From: Actinomadura rudentiformis
GTDB lineage: Bacteria; Actinomycetota; Actinomycetes; Streptosporangiales; Streptosporangiaceae
Assembly (NCBI RefSeq): GCF_008923185.1
Contig: NZ_WBMT01000017.1
Location: 229,853 to 293,852 of the forward strand
Reading direction: 5' to 3'
Length of the DNA: 64,000 nucleotides
Shown: positions 40,821 to 49,737 of the stretch, piece after piece
Numbering within the stretch: the stretch's first letter is position 1
Layout of the letters: each line of letters begins with the position of its first letter
Notes under the pieces: model-generated
The model's input: the letters and a program-made list of their open reading frames with translations, nothing else
The model's database searches: none
Told to the model about the DNA's origin: nothing
Made by a program: the position numbers and the translations under genes

Positions 40821-42053
40821 ATGTCCGAGCCCGATCCGACGGACCGGCCCGCCGTCCGGCCGTGGTGGCGCAGGCGCCGGACCACCGGTGCCGTGGCCGG
40901 GGGCGCCGCGTTGGTGCTCGGAGCGGCCGTCGTCGTGGTGCTCAGCGGGCCGCGCGGTGAGGCCGGGGTGACGCTGATCCCTCCGCGGGGAAAGGTCGAT
41001 CCTGTTCCGGCCGAGCCGCTCATCACCGCGACACCCGGCGACTGTGGGGTGTCGGCTGCGACGGTGCGCAGGCTCGCCCTCGGGGACGACGGCGGCGGTC
41101 CAAATCACGACGGCGGGTGCGACTGGTACTCGTCGGGTCCCGGCGGGCGTGTGCGTTCACTGGCCGTCGACGTCGTGGTTCGCGGGACCATCGGCGACGC
41201 CATGGTGGACTTCCCCAGGGAACGGTGGTTCATCGCGTCGCCGCTCGCCAGGTTGCTGAGCCCGAACCCGCCGAAGACGGTCACCGGACTGGGGGACGAG
41301 GCGACCACCTACTACTCCGCGGATCTGCAGGTCAAGGGGGCGTTCGTCGTCCTGCGCGCTCACAATGTCATCGCGACGATCCAATACAGTGGGCGGGACG
41401 ACACCGACGACCCCGTCGGAAAGGTGATCTCGCAGAAGACCGCGACAGCGGGGGCACTCGCGGCGGCGGCCGAGGTCGCCCGCAGTCTGAAGGCGCCCGC
41501 GCGTCCGGTCCTGGCGGACCAGGCGTCCACGACCTCAGCGCCGGCGCTGCGACGCGTGCCCAAGCCCTGTGACGCGGTGCCCGCCGACGTGATCGCCCTT
41601 GTGGCCCCGGGGACCAAGCGCGGCCGGTGGGTCAGCTCGCTGGTCGACGAGGTCCCGGACGCCCGGTTCGCCACCTGCCGGTGGGCCCCGGCGGACGCCT
41701 CCATGGACGGCGAACGCAAGCGGTATCTGACCGTCACCATCGCGTCGGTGCCGGATCAGCGGCCAGGTCATGGAACACAGACCGCGACACGGCAGTACGT
41801 CCAGACGCACCTTCGGGCGCGCTCCGCGGGGGCGCATTTCACGGCGCTGGCCGGGCTGGGCGACCAGGCGTTCGCCGTTTTCACGCAGACCGACTTCATC
41901 GTCCAAGCCCATTCAGGTCTGGTGGCCTTCCGGGTCCGCAACGTGCTGGTCGCCGTCGGCTATTCCGGCGAGCACGCGCGAATGCCGCCTGACCAGGCGA
42001 TCAAAGGCGCCCATACCGTGGCGGTGTGGGTGGCCAAGGCACTGTCGGGCTGA
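40821..42053 (+). CDS. Membrane-anchored double-domain surface protein (paralogue 2)
   Basis: A 410-residue protein. N-terminus MSEPDPTDRPAVRPWWRRRR, one helix (~24-45), then two homologous extracellular domains of ~165 residues. Domain 1: DCGVSAATVRRL, CDWYS, TGLGDEATTYY, FVVLRAHNVIATIQYSG. Domain 2: PCDAVPADVIALV, CRWAP, AGLGDQAFAVF, FRVRNVLVAVGYSG. Each has a Cys pair with a Cys-x-Trp, reminiscent of DUF3558 lipoprotein domains, but I do not claim membership. ATG 40821 has AGGAG five bases upstream. Expressed from promoter c, followed at 46 bp by paralogue 3. Function unknown; surface binding protein is the best guess. Confidence 0.78.
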   Translation: MSEPDPTDRPAVRPWWRRRRTTGAVAGGAALVLGAAVVVVLSGPRGEAGVTLIPPRGKVDPVPAEPLITATPGDCGVSAATVRRLALGDDGGGPNHDGGCDWYSSGPGGRVRSLAVDVVVRGTIGDAMVDFPRERWFIASPLARLLSPNPPKTVTGLGDEATTYYSADLQVKGAFVVLRAHNVIATIQYSGRDDTDDPVGKVISQKTATAGALAAAAEVARSLKAPARPVLADQASTTSAPALRRVPKPCDAVPADVIALVAPGTKRGRWVSSLVDEVPDARFATCRWAPADASMDGERKRYLTVTIASVPDQRPGHGTQTATRQYVQTHLRARSAGAHFTALAGLGDQAFAVFTQTDFIVQAHSGLVAFRVRNVLVAVGYSGEHARMPPDQAIKGAHTVAVWVAKALSG

Positions 42054-42087
42054 GACGGCGCGCGACCGGGGCACGCCGACGAGCCCG

Positions 42088-42146
42088 ATGAGGAGCACAT
42101 GACATCCGGTGAGGAGCACATGACGCCCGATGGGGAGCACATGACG
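42088..42146 (+). repeat. Triplicated ribosome-binding-site/start module
   Basis: Three 21-bp direct repeats, each with GAGGAGCACATGAC or GGGGAGCACATGAC. ATGs at 42099, 42120 and 42141 are all in frame and each has its own Shine-Dalgarno. Confidence 0.85.
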
Positions 42147-43376
42147 AACGATCGCGACCCGCGCCCCGCCGTTCTTCCGGATCCGGCGGCCGGAGCCGCC
42201 GGGCGTCGCCTGTTCCGGTGGCGGCTGGGACCGCGGCCGACGGCGGGAATCACCGCGGGCATCGCCGGGCTCGCGCTGACCGTCGGCGCGGCGGTGGTCC
42301 TTGGGGGGAACGGGCCCGATCGGGGCGATGCATTGCCCGCTCCGCCGGTCGGGCCGGACCGCGTTCCACACGGACCGGTCGTCTCCCGCTTGCCCGCCGT
42401 ATGCGGGCTGTCCACCGGCACGATCGCCACACTTGTCCCTCGAGCGAGGAGGTACGGGAGCGGCGATTTCGGCGGCTGTCAGTGGACATCGGACAGTCGT
42501 CGCCTCACTATCACCATCGATGTGCTGGTGGTCCCGCTCGCTGGCCCGTCCTCGTCCCACCACGTGCCGACCTCACTGATGTCGACCGCCATCGAGGCCT
42601 TCCTGGAGAAGGCGGACCCGGACCTCAAGGCGACGGCGGTCACCGGTCTGGGAGACGACGCCTTCGCGGCGTACACGCCCTCCAACGGAGCGAAGGTCAT
42701 CTTCCGCGTCGGAAATGCCGTGGTGACCGTCCAACACGGCGGCAGCCTGGTTTCCTCCGAGAAGGGGTTGTCGCGACAGAAAGCGTTCCACGGCGCGTTC
42801 AAGGCGGCGGCCGAGACCGCCCAGAGCCTGGGATCCTCGTCGGCCGCGCCCGCGTTCGTCAGCCAGACATCACGCCAGCCGACGCGGCTCCCCAAGCCCT
42901 GTGCCACGGTGACGGCACCGACGCTGGACAAGCTCTTCAAGGACGCCCCTGACCACCATGAGAGCCCAACCTCCTCATCGGAGCCAGAGGCTCGATGCAC
43001 CTGGACGTCCCAACAGCGGACCCTCCAAGTGACGCTGGTCTCCGAACCGAAACCTCAGGCAGGAGGCGCAGTCCGGACGGCCACCAACCGATATCTCATG
43101 CGGCACCATGACGCACGTGCCGAGGAGCCGATCAGCGTCCACGCTGAGAAGTACTTCAGCGCTCTGACCGGGCCCGGTGAGGAGGCGTTCGCCGCATGGG
43201 TCGAGGAGGGCTCGGCCCCGCGGGTCGTGTTCCGGGTACGCGACGTCGTGGTCGAGGTGGTGTACGACGACGCGACCCCTCCCGGGGAAGACGACGCTGA
43301 GCCGCTCACCAAGGACCAGGCCGTCGCCGGCGCCTACGCGGCCGCCGTCAACGTCGCGAAAGCCTTGCGAACGTAA
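42099..43376 (+). CDS. Membrane-anchored double-domain surface protein (paralogue 3)
   Basis: Paralogue of the gene at 40821: Arg-rich cytoplasmic start, one helix (GITAGIAGLALTVGAAVVLG), then two domains. These have VCGLSTGTIATLV / CQWTS / TGLGDDAFAAYT / FRVGNAVVTVQHGG and PCATVTAPTLDKLF / CTWTS / TGPGEEAFAAW / FRVRDVVVEVVYDD. Start uncertain: 42099, 42120 and 42141 are equivalent repeated initiation sites; the shortest gives MTNDRDPRPAVLP. 425 residues from the first. Likely co-transcribed with paralogue 2. Confidence 0.78.
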   Translation: MTSGEEHMTPDGEHMTNDRDPRPAVLPDPAAGAAGRRLFRWRLGPRPTAGITAGIAGLALTVGAAVVLGGNGPDRGDALPAPPVGPDRVPHGPVVSRLPAVCGLSTGTIATLVPRARRYGSGDFGGCQWTSDSRRLTITIDVLVVPLAGPSSSHHVPTSLMSTAIEAFLEKADPDLKATAVTGLGDDAFAAYTPSNGAKVIFRVGNAVVTVQHGGSLVSSEKGLSRQKAFHGAFKAAAETAQSLGSSSAAPAFVSQTSRQPTRLPKPCATVTAPTLDKLFKDAPDHHESPTSSSEPEARCTWTSQQRTLQVTLVSEPKPQAGGAVRTATNRYLMRHHDARAEEPISVHAEKYFSALTGPGEEAFAAWVEEGSAPRVVFRVRDVVVEVVYDDATPPGEDDAEPLTKDQAVAGAYAAAVNVAKALRT

Positions 43377-43813
43377 GTCACCGCACGTCGGCGGCGCCCT
43401 CCTCGCGGGCGCCCATTCGGCGTGGAACAGGCGGACGAGGTCCACGACGGCCTACCACGCGTGCCCGGAGGCGTCGCGGCCCGAGAAGGGAACAGATGCG
43501 CGTCGATCAGCCGCTCTCCTGGGCGCCTGGTACACGTGGGTTGTGGTGCACGACCAGGACCCGGAACTCCACCTGGCTCATGTCGTCCTTGAGATCCTCT
43601 CTGCGAAGAGGTGGCGTGCCTACGAGGTGGGCCGATTCGCAGCGAGACTATGCCAGCCACAACGCCATGCAAGAGCCAACATATCCATATCGGCAGATTC
43701 CGGCCATCGCCCCTACCGGTTGATGACGCACTTGTGGAGGGCGCCTAAGCGTCGATCGTCGCGCGCCCAAGATCACCGCATTCGAGGCGGATGACGCCAC
43801 GGTCTTACGCTTC
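43377..43813. other. 437-bp region without a credible gene
   Basis: Only a short coding-like piece (QDPELHLAHVVLEILSAKRW, ~43550-43620) without start or family. Probably debris. Confidence 0.45.
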
Positions 43814-43845
43814 GATAAGGAATCAATAACAGTCACCTCTACGCT
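43814..43845 (+). promoter_or_regulatory. SARP-type promoter j
   Basis: GATAAG (43814) and AATAAC (43825), 11 bp apart; 8 nt after the heptamer to -10 TACGCT (43840-43845); 39 nt to the ATG at 43885. Confidence 0.72.
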
Positions 43846-43884
43846 CGCCGTACCCAGTGGAATCGAGGCATCGGGGAGCAACGG

Positions 43885-44327
43885 ATGTCGCATCGCACCA
43901 AGCTCGGCGGAGTAGGAATCGCCGCCATGACCGCGGCCACCGCCGTCATCTTCACGGCCCAGCCCGCCCAGGCAGCCACGGTGGATCGCAAGGTCACCGG
44001 CGTCGCGGCGTTGAGGGCCACGTGGTGATCAGTACCTCGGGCAAGTACGTCACCCCCCAGCTCTACGTCAAGGACACCAAGAGCGACGGCCACTCCGCCA
44101 CAGTTCAGTACGCGGTGTGGTGGGCTGGCCACAAGAAGCCCGTGCCGTGGAGGTCCGTCACCAATACCTGGGGCGTTGGTACCGCCAAGTACGAGACCTC
44201 CCCGGACAGCTTCGAAAACATGTACAAGATCCTCGCCCGCGAGTACCTCACCGAGAAGGGAAAGATCTGGGGCAAGGCCGGACCATGGCAAACCGTCTAC
44301 ACCAACAGAGGCGGCGGCAAGCCCTGA
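43885..44327 (+). pseudogene. Secreted protein with one frameshift
   Basis: ATG 43885 opens a clear signal peptide (MSHRTKLGGVGIAAM ... AQPAQAATVDRKVTGVA). The frame stops at 44026-44028, but a one-base shift leads into GVEGHVVISTSGKYVTPQL ... QTVYTNRGGGKP, ending 44327. Together they would give a ~147-residue exported protein with Trp-rich strands (VWWAGHKKPVPWRSV). The signal peptide and promoter j are intact. Either a recent mutation or a base-call problem. Function unknown. Confidence 0.65.
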
Positions 44328-44530
44328 CAAAGTCGGCCACCCGTCCGCCAGTCGCCTCCAGATACACCTGCTGAAAGTAGGCCGCGGCCTACTCCTGGAT
44401 CCGGGTTCGGCGTGCGAGGAGGGCGGTTGGGTGGACGCCTGCAAGCGCGGTTTTCAAGCGGCGGGGACCACGATCAGCACCGCAGTAGTTAGCACAGTCA
44501 TGTAGCGGCTTATCATTCGCTAACCGCTCC

Positions 44531-44561
44531 GGCGGAGGCCCGGAGCTTCCGGGCCTCCGCC
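44531..44561. terminator. GC-rich hairpin
   Basis: 13-bp perfect stem GGCGGAGGCCCGG / CCGGGCCTCCGCC with a 5-nt loop, about 200 bp after the secreted protein gene. Confidence 0.8.
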
Positions 44562-44837
44562 GCTGACCAACGGCTCACGCGCCCCGGGCCAGGCCCCCGT
44601 CGCCGTCGTACTCCGGGTCGTGGCTCGAACCACGGGAACCGTCGCCGACCGCAGGGGCGCCTCGCCGGTCTGTGGCTGCGCAACGGCGAGCGCGACATCG
44701 CCGCATGGCTGGCCGATGGTCAGCCATCTCGACGTCCTGGCCCCCACTGTTCGCCGACGCGCCACCAGGCGCCCTGGCGGCCTGCCTGCTGCAGGAGGCA
44801 GGCCGCGCCACGGTGACCTCGGCTTACGATCGGGGCG

Positions 44838-45148
44838 GTCGATCTCGCGCACCGGCTACGCGACACGGGACACCCGCTGGACCATCTGCCGCTGCGGCTG
44901 CTCGGCGCAGAGCATTGGTACGCGCCTGAACGTCGCCCCAAGCCGGGACTCCTCCCCGACGGCTGGCCCGCTATGCACAAATCGCGCCCACGCCCGGTCC
45001 GCACCGTGGAAGGCCCCTCCGAGCCTGAACTCGTCGAGCTGCCCGTCGCCGGCAGGTCCGGCGGGCATTCGTCGACTACCAGATCGGCGACGACGGTTTG
45101 AGCGAGTCGCGGCTCTACCCGCCCCGAACGTCCACTCACCGCCGCTGA
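44838..45148 (+). pseudogene. Unrecognised gene remnant
   Basis: VDLAHRLRDTGHPLDHLPL then LLGAEHWYAPERRPKPGLLP and further codons are clearly protein-like. After a frameshift it continues AFVDYQIGDDGLSESRLY to TGA at 45146-45148. The start is missing. No family recognised. Upstream sequence back to the hairpin also has broken coding-like pieces. Confidence 0.4.
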
Positions 45149-45164
45149 CTCCGACTAAGCGAGT

Positions 45165-45196
45165 GATAAGGGATCGATAACGGCGCTCCGTACCGT
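45165..45196 (+). promoter_or_regulatory. SARP-type promoter e
   Basis: GATAAG (45165) and GATAAC (45176), 11 bp apart; 8 nt after the heptamer to -10 TACCGT (45191-45196); 43 nt to the start at 45240. Confidence 0.75.
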
Positions 45197-45239
45197 CCCT
45201 CTCGATGAGCCCCATCCACTGCGATTCAGGAGCATCCAT

Positions 45240-46694
45240 GTGCGCGAGGAGGCGCTCAGTACACGGATCGCGGCGGCACTGGCCGCTCCCAGGGTCGTGC
45301 TGACGAAACGGCCGGTGCTGCGTCGGCTGGCATTGCCGCTGGCAGGGTTACTGCTGCTCGGTATGGCACTGGTGATACGCCACGCAGGTGGTCCGGAAAA
45401 AGAGTCGCTCCCGGACGGGGACAAGCCACCACGTCCGGTCACCTTCAGTGGCAGATCATCGTGGGATGAAAGCAGGCTCGGCCTCTACATCGAGGGCGTC
45501 GAATTCCTCGGTGCGACGGCCATTGTGGTCGGTGGGCGGTTCCTCTCCGACAGGACCCGGCTGGCCGTGGTCGACGTCAGGACGGGTACCCCGCACTGGG
45601 CCCTCGATACCCAGGACCCGTCCAAGGAGCTCCCTGGAGAGCCACTCAAGGGCGGTGACGGCGCCACCGCGCATGACGGAGGGGTGGGAGGGTTGCTTGG
45701 TTCATCAGGGAAACCCGTCCACATCGGGGCCGGCGACGACTCGACGGTGTTCGTCCAGTACGTGATCGGCGGGGAGGCTGAGGAGACGGAGCGGGGAGTG
45801 GCCGCGCTGTCTGGTGCGGACGGCAGCGTCAGGTGGAAGAGCCCGCTCATCCGGCCGCGTTCTGGCCCGAAAGGCCGATCAAATCCCCGACAGCGAGTGA
45901 ACGTCCCGGCGGCCGACAGCCATGTCGTCCTGGTGAACATGGGGTCGTCCACCGCCCGAGGACAGACGGTGGCTCTCGACACGGCGAGTGGCCGCAAGCT
46001 GTGGGAGCGCGACGATGACTGGGCATACCAGATCACCGGGAATGTGGTGCTCGGGCAGCCCTCCACGGACCGGTCTCGGAGGCCGTGGGAGGAGGAGGGA
46101 CCGCACGATGGCGAAAACGTGATCGCTCTGGACGCCGGGACCGGAAAGAAGAAATGGGGATTCGACGACCGCTACCAGGCATCTCACCTGCAAGCTACAG
46201 CCGGTGGGCTGGCCGTGATCAGAGCGGAGGAGATGGGGCAGGCGGGTTCTCGCGGCGCCACTCGCACGCTGGTCGTCGACACCGCCACCGGCCAGGTGAA
46301 GGGAATTCTGCCGGAGAACCTCTACAACTGCGGCAGCGATGGCCGGGACCTGATCGCCTGCGTGGAGACCAGTGATCCGGAGCTGGTGACGATCCGCGCC
46401 AGCGCCCACAGCCGACCGGCGGTCGCCAAGAAAAGGCTTTTCGGCGACAGGCTGTATTCCCGATTGTCTATCGATGCGGTCTGGGAGGACCGGATCTTCG
46501 TGAGCGGCACCCGCAGGGCGGACGAGACCACCCTGTTTGCCATGGTCGATCGCGCGGGCAACCGGCTTGCCTCGTGGCTTCCCGGACGGGCGATCGCGCT
46601 CTCTGACCACCATGCCGCCTTCTTCGTCCGCCCCAGCAACGGCGACCCTCACAGGTTCGCCGACCTCGCCGTCCATAGCACGCACGAAGACTGA
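45240..46694 (+). CDS. Membrane-anchored PQQ/BamB-like beta-propeller protein
   Basis: A 484-residue bitopic protein. The basic N-terminus with helix (~32-47, LALPLAGLLLLGMALVI) is followed by repeated propeller blades: RLAVVDVRTGTPHWALDT, GVAALSGADGSVRWKS, TVALDTASGRKLWERD, VIALDAGTGKKKWGFD and LVVDTATGQVKGI. The 'ALD..TG...W' blade signature is that of PQQ-like/BamB propellers. GTG 45240 lies seven bases after AGGAG; an ATG two bases earlier is out of frame. Controlled by promoter e. Similar propellers form the ectodomains of the two kinases at 53380 and 55502, so it may compete for or present the same ligand (inference). Confidence 0.82.
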   Translation: MREEALSTRIAAALAAPRVVLTKRPVLRRLALPLAGLLLLGMALVIRHAGGPEKESLPDGDKPPRPVTFSGRSSWDESRLGLYIEGVEFLGATAIVVGGRFLSDRTRLAVVDVRTGTPHWALDTQDPSKELPGEPLKGGDGATAHDGGVGGLLGSSGKPVHIGAGDDSTVFVQYVIGGEAEETERGVAALSGADGSVRWKSPLIRPRSGPKGRSNPRQRVNVPAADSHVVLVNMGSSTARGQTVALDTASGRKLWERDDDWAYQITGNVVLGQPSTDRSRRPWEEEGPHDGENVIALDAGTGKKKWGFDDRYQASHLQATAGGLAVIRAEEMGQAGSRGATRTLVVDTATGQVKGILPENLYNCGSDGRDLIACVETSDPELVTIRASAHSRPAVAKKRLFGDRLYSRLSIDAVWEDRIFVSGTRRADETTLFAMVDRAGNRLASWLPGRAIALSDHHAAFFVRPSNGDPHRFADLAVHSTHED

Positions 46695-46765
46695 GGGGCG
46701 AACGGTATCGAGTCGAGTCGGTGCGGATCGACCCTCGTAGCGGCTGGCTGGTCGAAGGTGAATTG

Positions 46766-47287
46766 TGTGGCAACCGTTCCTCCTGCCAGGGTGACACCCC
46801 GGAAGCGGCCTTCGAAAGGGCCCCTTCACGGGCATCGACTTCTCCGATCAGCGGTTCGCCGGACTGCGCGTCAACACGTTGATCCACGAGGAATGTGACA
46901 TCTCCGAGATTTCCTTTGAACATTTACTCTGGGCAACTTCGGCAGGCTAGATGATGGCCCCCTCGCGTCCCGCTCCAGATGACTGCAGTCGGTGTACCGC
47001 GATTGCGCCATCCGCCTTACCCGCTCCCCCGGCAACACGCTATTCGATAACGCTCGCTTCGAGCGCTGTTTGTTCGATCGGGCCAGGCTGCGCGGGCTCC
47101 ATACGTCACCGAATTCATCGACTACATTTCTTGCCGGGACGATCCGCGCCGTGGGCTTCTGCAGCCGCCGCAACGCAGCGGACTGATCGAGCGTCGCTTC
47201 AATGCCTTCCGATGCAATGACTTCACCGCCGCGAAACTCGACGAGGTCGGCTTCACGCACATCGATCTCCGCGCCGAGCGACTGCTA
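46766..47287 (+). pseudogene. Pentapeptide-repeat protein remnant
   Basis: Broken frames encode pentapeptide-like coils: FTGIDFSDQRFAGLRVNT, NTLFDNARFERCLFDRARLRGL, and FNAFRCNDFTAAKLDEVGF. Several frameshifts and stops. The right end is cut by an IS element at 47289. Confidence 0.6.
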
Positions 47288-47288
47288 A

Positions 47289-48021
47289 GAGGTCATCTCA
47301 TTTGGTGAGTCGGCGGTGGCAGATGAGGACGGCGGCGACGCCAAAGAAGGCCAGGAAGTGCTCGGGTTTGCGTTCGTAGCGGCGGTGCAGACGGCGGCAG
47401 CCGTTCAGCCACGACACCGTGCGCTCCACCACCCAGCGATGCCGGCCCAGCCGGGTCGAGGACTCGACGCCACGGCGGGCGATGCGTGGCGTGATGCCGC
47501 GTCGGCGTAGCCAGTGCCGCAGATCAGCGAAGTCATAAACCTCGTCGCCGTGCGACTTTTCCGGGCCGTGCCGACGCGGTCCGCGTCGAGACCGGATCGG
47601 CGGGATGCCGCGCACCAGCGGCTGCAGGGCGAGTTTGTCGTGGGTGTTGGCCGCCGAGACTCCGACAGACAGGGGCAGTCCGGCACGGTCGACCAGCAGA
47701 TGGATCTTCGACCCACGTTTGCCGCGATCGACAGGATTCGGGCCCGTGCCGCACTCCACTCAGCAAAGCGGCGGTGCGCGGTGGGGCCGGACGGGCCGAA
47801 CACCGGCGGCAGTTGCTGCCAGGTGCAGCCGGTGGTGGCCACAAAGATGATCGCCGCCAGCACCGCCCGATCCCCGTACCGACGCCGACCACCACCCTGC
47901 GGCCGCGTCGGAGCAGTCGGAACCACCCGCTGGAACAGCTCCCAAAACTCCTGCGGCCCCAAGCGTTCAACCATCTCCACGACCGCAGGCTACCGCCGCC
48001 CCACCAAATGAGATGGCCTCT
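47289..48021 (-). mobile_element. IS5-family element, internally deleted
   Basis: Near-perfect terminal inverted repeats AGAGGTCATCTCATTTGGTG (47289-47308) and the complement of AGAGGCCATCTCATTTGGTG (48002-48021). 733 bp, shorter than usual IS5 relatives, because the middle of the transposase is missing. Inserted between the pentapeptide remnant and promoter f. Confidence 0.85.
47298..47980 (-). pseudogene. IS5-family DDE transposase, deleted
   Basis: The N-terminal part MEMVERLGPQEFWELF ... PTAHRRFAEWSAA is intact from 47980. The frame then breaks, and the C-terminal part GPNPVDRGKRGSKIHLLVDR ... HRWVVERTVSWLNGCRRLH ends at 47298. The segment with the first catalytic Asp is missing, so no active enzyme is possible. 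Confidence 0.85.
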
Positions 48022-48040
48022 GAGCCGTCCGACCCCGGCG

Positions 48041-48083
48041 GATAACCGGTCGATAGCGCCTGGATAACGACGCTTTGTACGGT
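48041..48083 (+). promoter_or_regulatory. SARP-type promoter f with three repeats
   Basis: GATAAC (48041), GATAGC (48052), GATAAC (48063): three heptamers at exact 11-bp steps. 8 nt after the last heptamer to -10 TACGGT (48078-48083); 36 nt to the ATG at 48120. Confidence 0.8.
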
Positions 48084-48119
48084 CACTATCAGTCAAATTA
48101 GAGGAATGGGGACCACTCG

Positions 48120-48953
48120 ATGGACCGCAAGAAAGCAAAGCGTCTGACCGGATTGCTCGCGGCGACTGCCCTCCCCGCCGTCGCCCTCACGCTGGAAACG
48201 GCCCCGGCCCTTGCCGCCGTACCGGAACCCGGAGTTTCGATCGCCGCCAGCACACCGAAGTTCCAGCTGCCCTTCGCGTGCGGGACCAAGGTGCGGATCT
48301 CAACCGGCCCGACGCACGACGACAACGGCCCGGGCGGTCGGCAGAAGGCGCTCGACATGTACGACCCGCCGAAGGCCGGCACAACGGTCGTCGCCGCGTA
48401 CGGTGGCACGGTCAAGTACGACAGCGACCAAAGCACCAACACCATCTGGGTAAAGCACCGCGACGGCTGGGCCAGCATGTACTCCCACATGAGCGGCCGC
48501 GTCAAGAACGGCACGAAGGTCAAGCGCGGCCAGAAGATCGGCAAGGTCGACAACGAGGGCACCGGAGCCAAGCATCTGCACTACGAGCTGCATCACAAGG
48601 GCAAGATCGTCCACCCGAGGTTCAACGGCCGGACCTACAAGCTGTCCGCCCCCGGCCAGCCCTGGTCGAAGAACCTGGTCAGCCATAACTGCAGCAAGGC
48701 CAAGCCGACGATCAAGTGCCGCTACAGCCTGCGGACCGACGCGGCCAAGCACAGCTGGAAGTGGACAGGCAAGAAGAACGAAACCGAAGGCACCCTGAAG
48801 CGCGGCAAGACGGTCACCGCCGGCTACAACGGAGAACTCCGCGCCAACGGCGACATTTACAAGCGAGTTCTCGTATCCGGAGGAGCGGACAACCGCGGCC
48901 CGTGGGTCATCGCCTCCAAGCTCAAGCGCATCGGCCAGTGCTGGGACGCCTGA
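48120..48953 (+). CDS. Secreted M23-like (LytM-fold) protein with altered metal site
   Basis: A 277-residue exported protein. The signal peptide is MDRKKAKRLTGLLAATAL ... APALAA. The M23/LytM-like domain (residues ~48-180) has the expected order: ALDMYDPPKAGTTVVAAYGGTVKY, IWVKHRDGWASMYSHMS, VKRGQKIGKVDNEGTGAKHLHYELH. The last HxH pair is present. The first zinc ligand, normally His four residues before the Asp, appears as Gln (RQKALD), so hydrolysis is doubtful and it may bind peptidoglycan or activate other enzymes. The C-terminal ~90 residues (CRYSLRTDAAKHSWKWTG ... RIGQCWDA) are SH3-like with Cys. Promoter f carries three SARP boxes. Confidence 0.85.
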   Translation: MDRKKAKRLTGLLAATALPAVALTLETAPALAAVPEPGVSIAASTPKFQLPFACGTKVRISTGPTHDDNGPGGRQKALDMYDPPKAGTTVVAAYGGTVKYDSDQSTNTIWVKHRDGWASMYSHMSGRVKNGTKVKRGQKIGKVDNEGTGAKHLHYELHHKGKIVHPRFNGRTYKLSAPGQPWSKNLVSHNCSKAKPTIKCRYSLRTDAAKHSWKWTGKKNETEGTLKRGKTVTAGYNGELRANGDIYKRVLVSGGADNRGPWVIASKLKRIGQCWDA

Positions 48954-48974
48954 CCTTCTGAGCTGACCCGCAGC

Positions 48975-49010
48975 GTGGTGGAGGAGCAGAGACCCCTGCT
49001 CCTCCACCAC
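48975..49010 (+). terminator. Strong hairpin after the M23-like gene
   Basis: 15-bp perfect stem GTGGTGGAGGAGCAG / CTGCTCCTCCACCAC with a 6-nt loop, followed by a short pyrimidine tract. Confidence 0.85.
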
Positions 49011-49737
49011 CCTCTTGCCACGAAGTAGAAAGCCAAGGTAAGACGCCGTAAGTGAAGGTCGGCCTTAAGTCGAGCTCACCGGCGAGCGCACCAAACGCTC
49101 AGCTCACCACAGAACGGGAACCCCAACCTGGCCGGCAGGCTCAGCCAGATGGCGACCTCGTCGCCGTGCCCAAGCTCGACCAGGTAGAGACACGGCGAGC
49201 CCACCGGTGCGGTCAGCAGGTTGGTACACGTCGCAGAACAGGTACACCGGTCCAGGAAGGACAGATCCTGGACTGTGTCGGCAAGCGAGTCACCATCGCC
49301 ATCAGCGCGCAGCAGGTGAACGCTGTCGGCAGCAGCCCCGGAAACACTTGAACCAAACACGGATACCGCCCGACCTTCATACGGCCCCCACGCTACGCCC
49401 ACGTCCATCACCTCGGGCAAGGCGACAGGTTAACGGCAAACCAAGACCGCCCCGGTACGCCCTGATCGACCGGACCGCTGAACGGGTCGCCGCTGCTCCG
49501 GCGGTCATCCTGACTGGCCGGACCCCGAACTGAGACGGCAGGGCGAGTCCGGCCTGCGGTTCCTCGCGGAGAGAGCCGACGAGTTCGCCGGCGGAGACAC
49601 GTTGATCGACCAGGTCCGACGCGGCGAGAACCATCACCTGGGATCCGCGCCGAATCTTCTCCCTGCTCGTTCACGGCCCACCACCGAGTCACACTGATCA
49701 CTGCATGGCCTGCTGGCACCCTGGCGGGAGCGGGCAA
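49011..49737. other. 727-bp region without a recognisable gene
   Basis: Long frames exist on both strands (for example minus 49076-49420), but none has family character, a good start, or consistent composition. Probably decayed island DNA. Confidence 0.45.

Noticed and set aside
44531..44561. Hairpin as a possible CRISPR or repeat unit
   Set aside because: Single perfect stem-loop without repetition; a terminator explains it.
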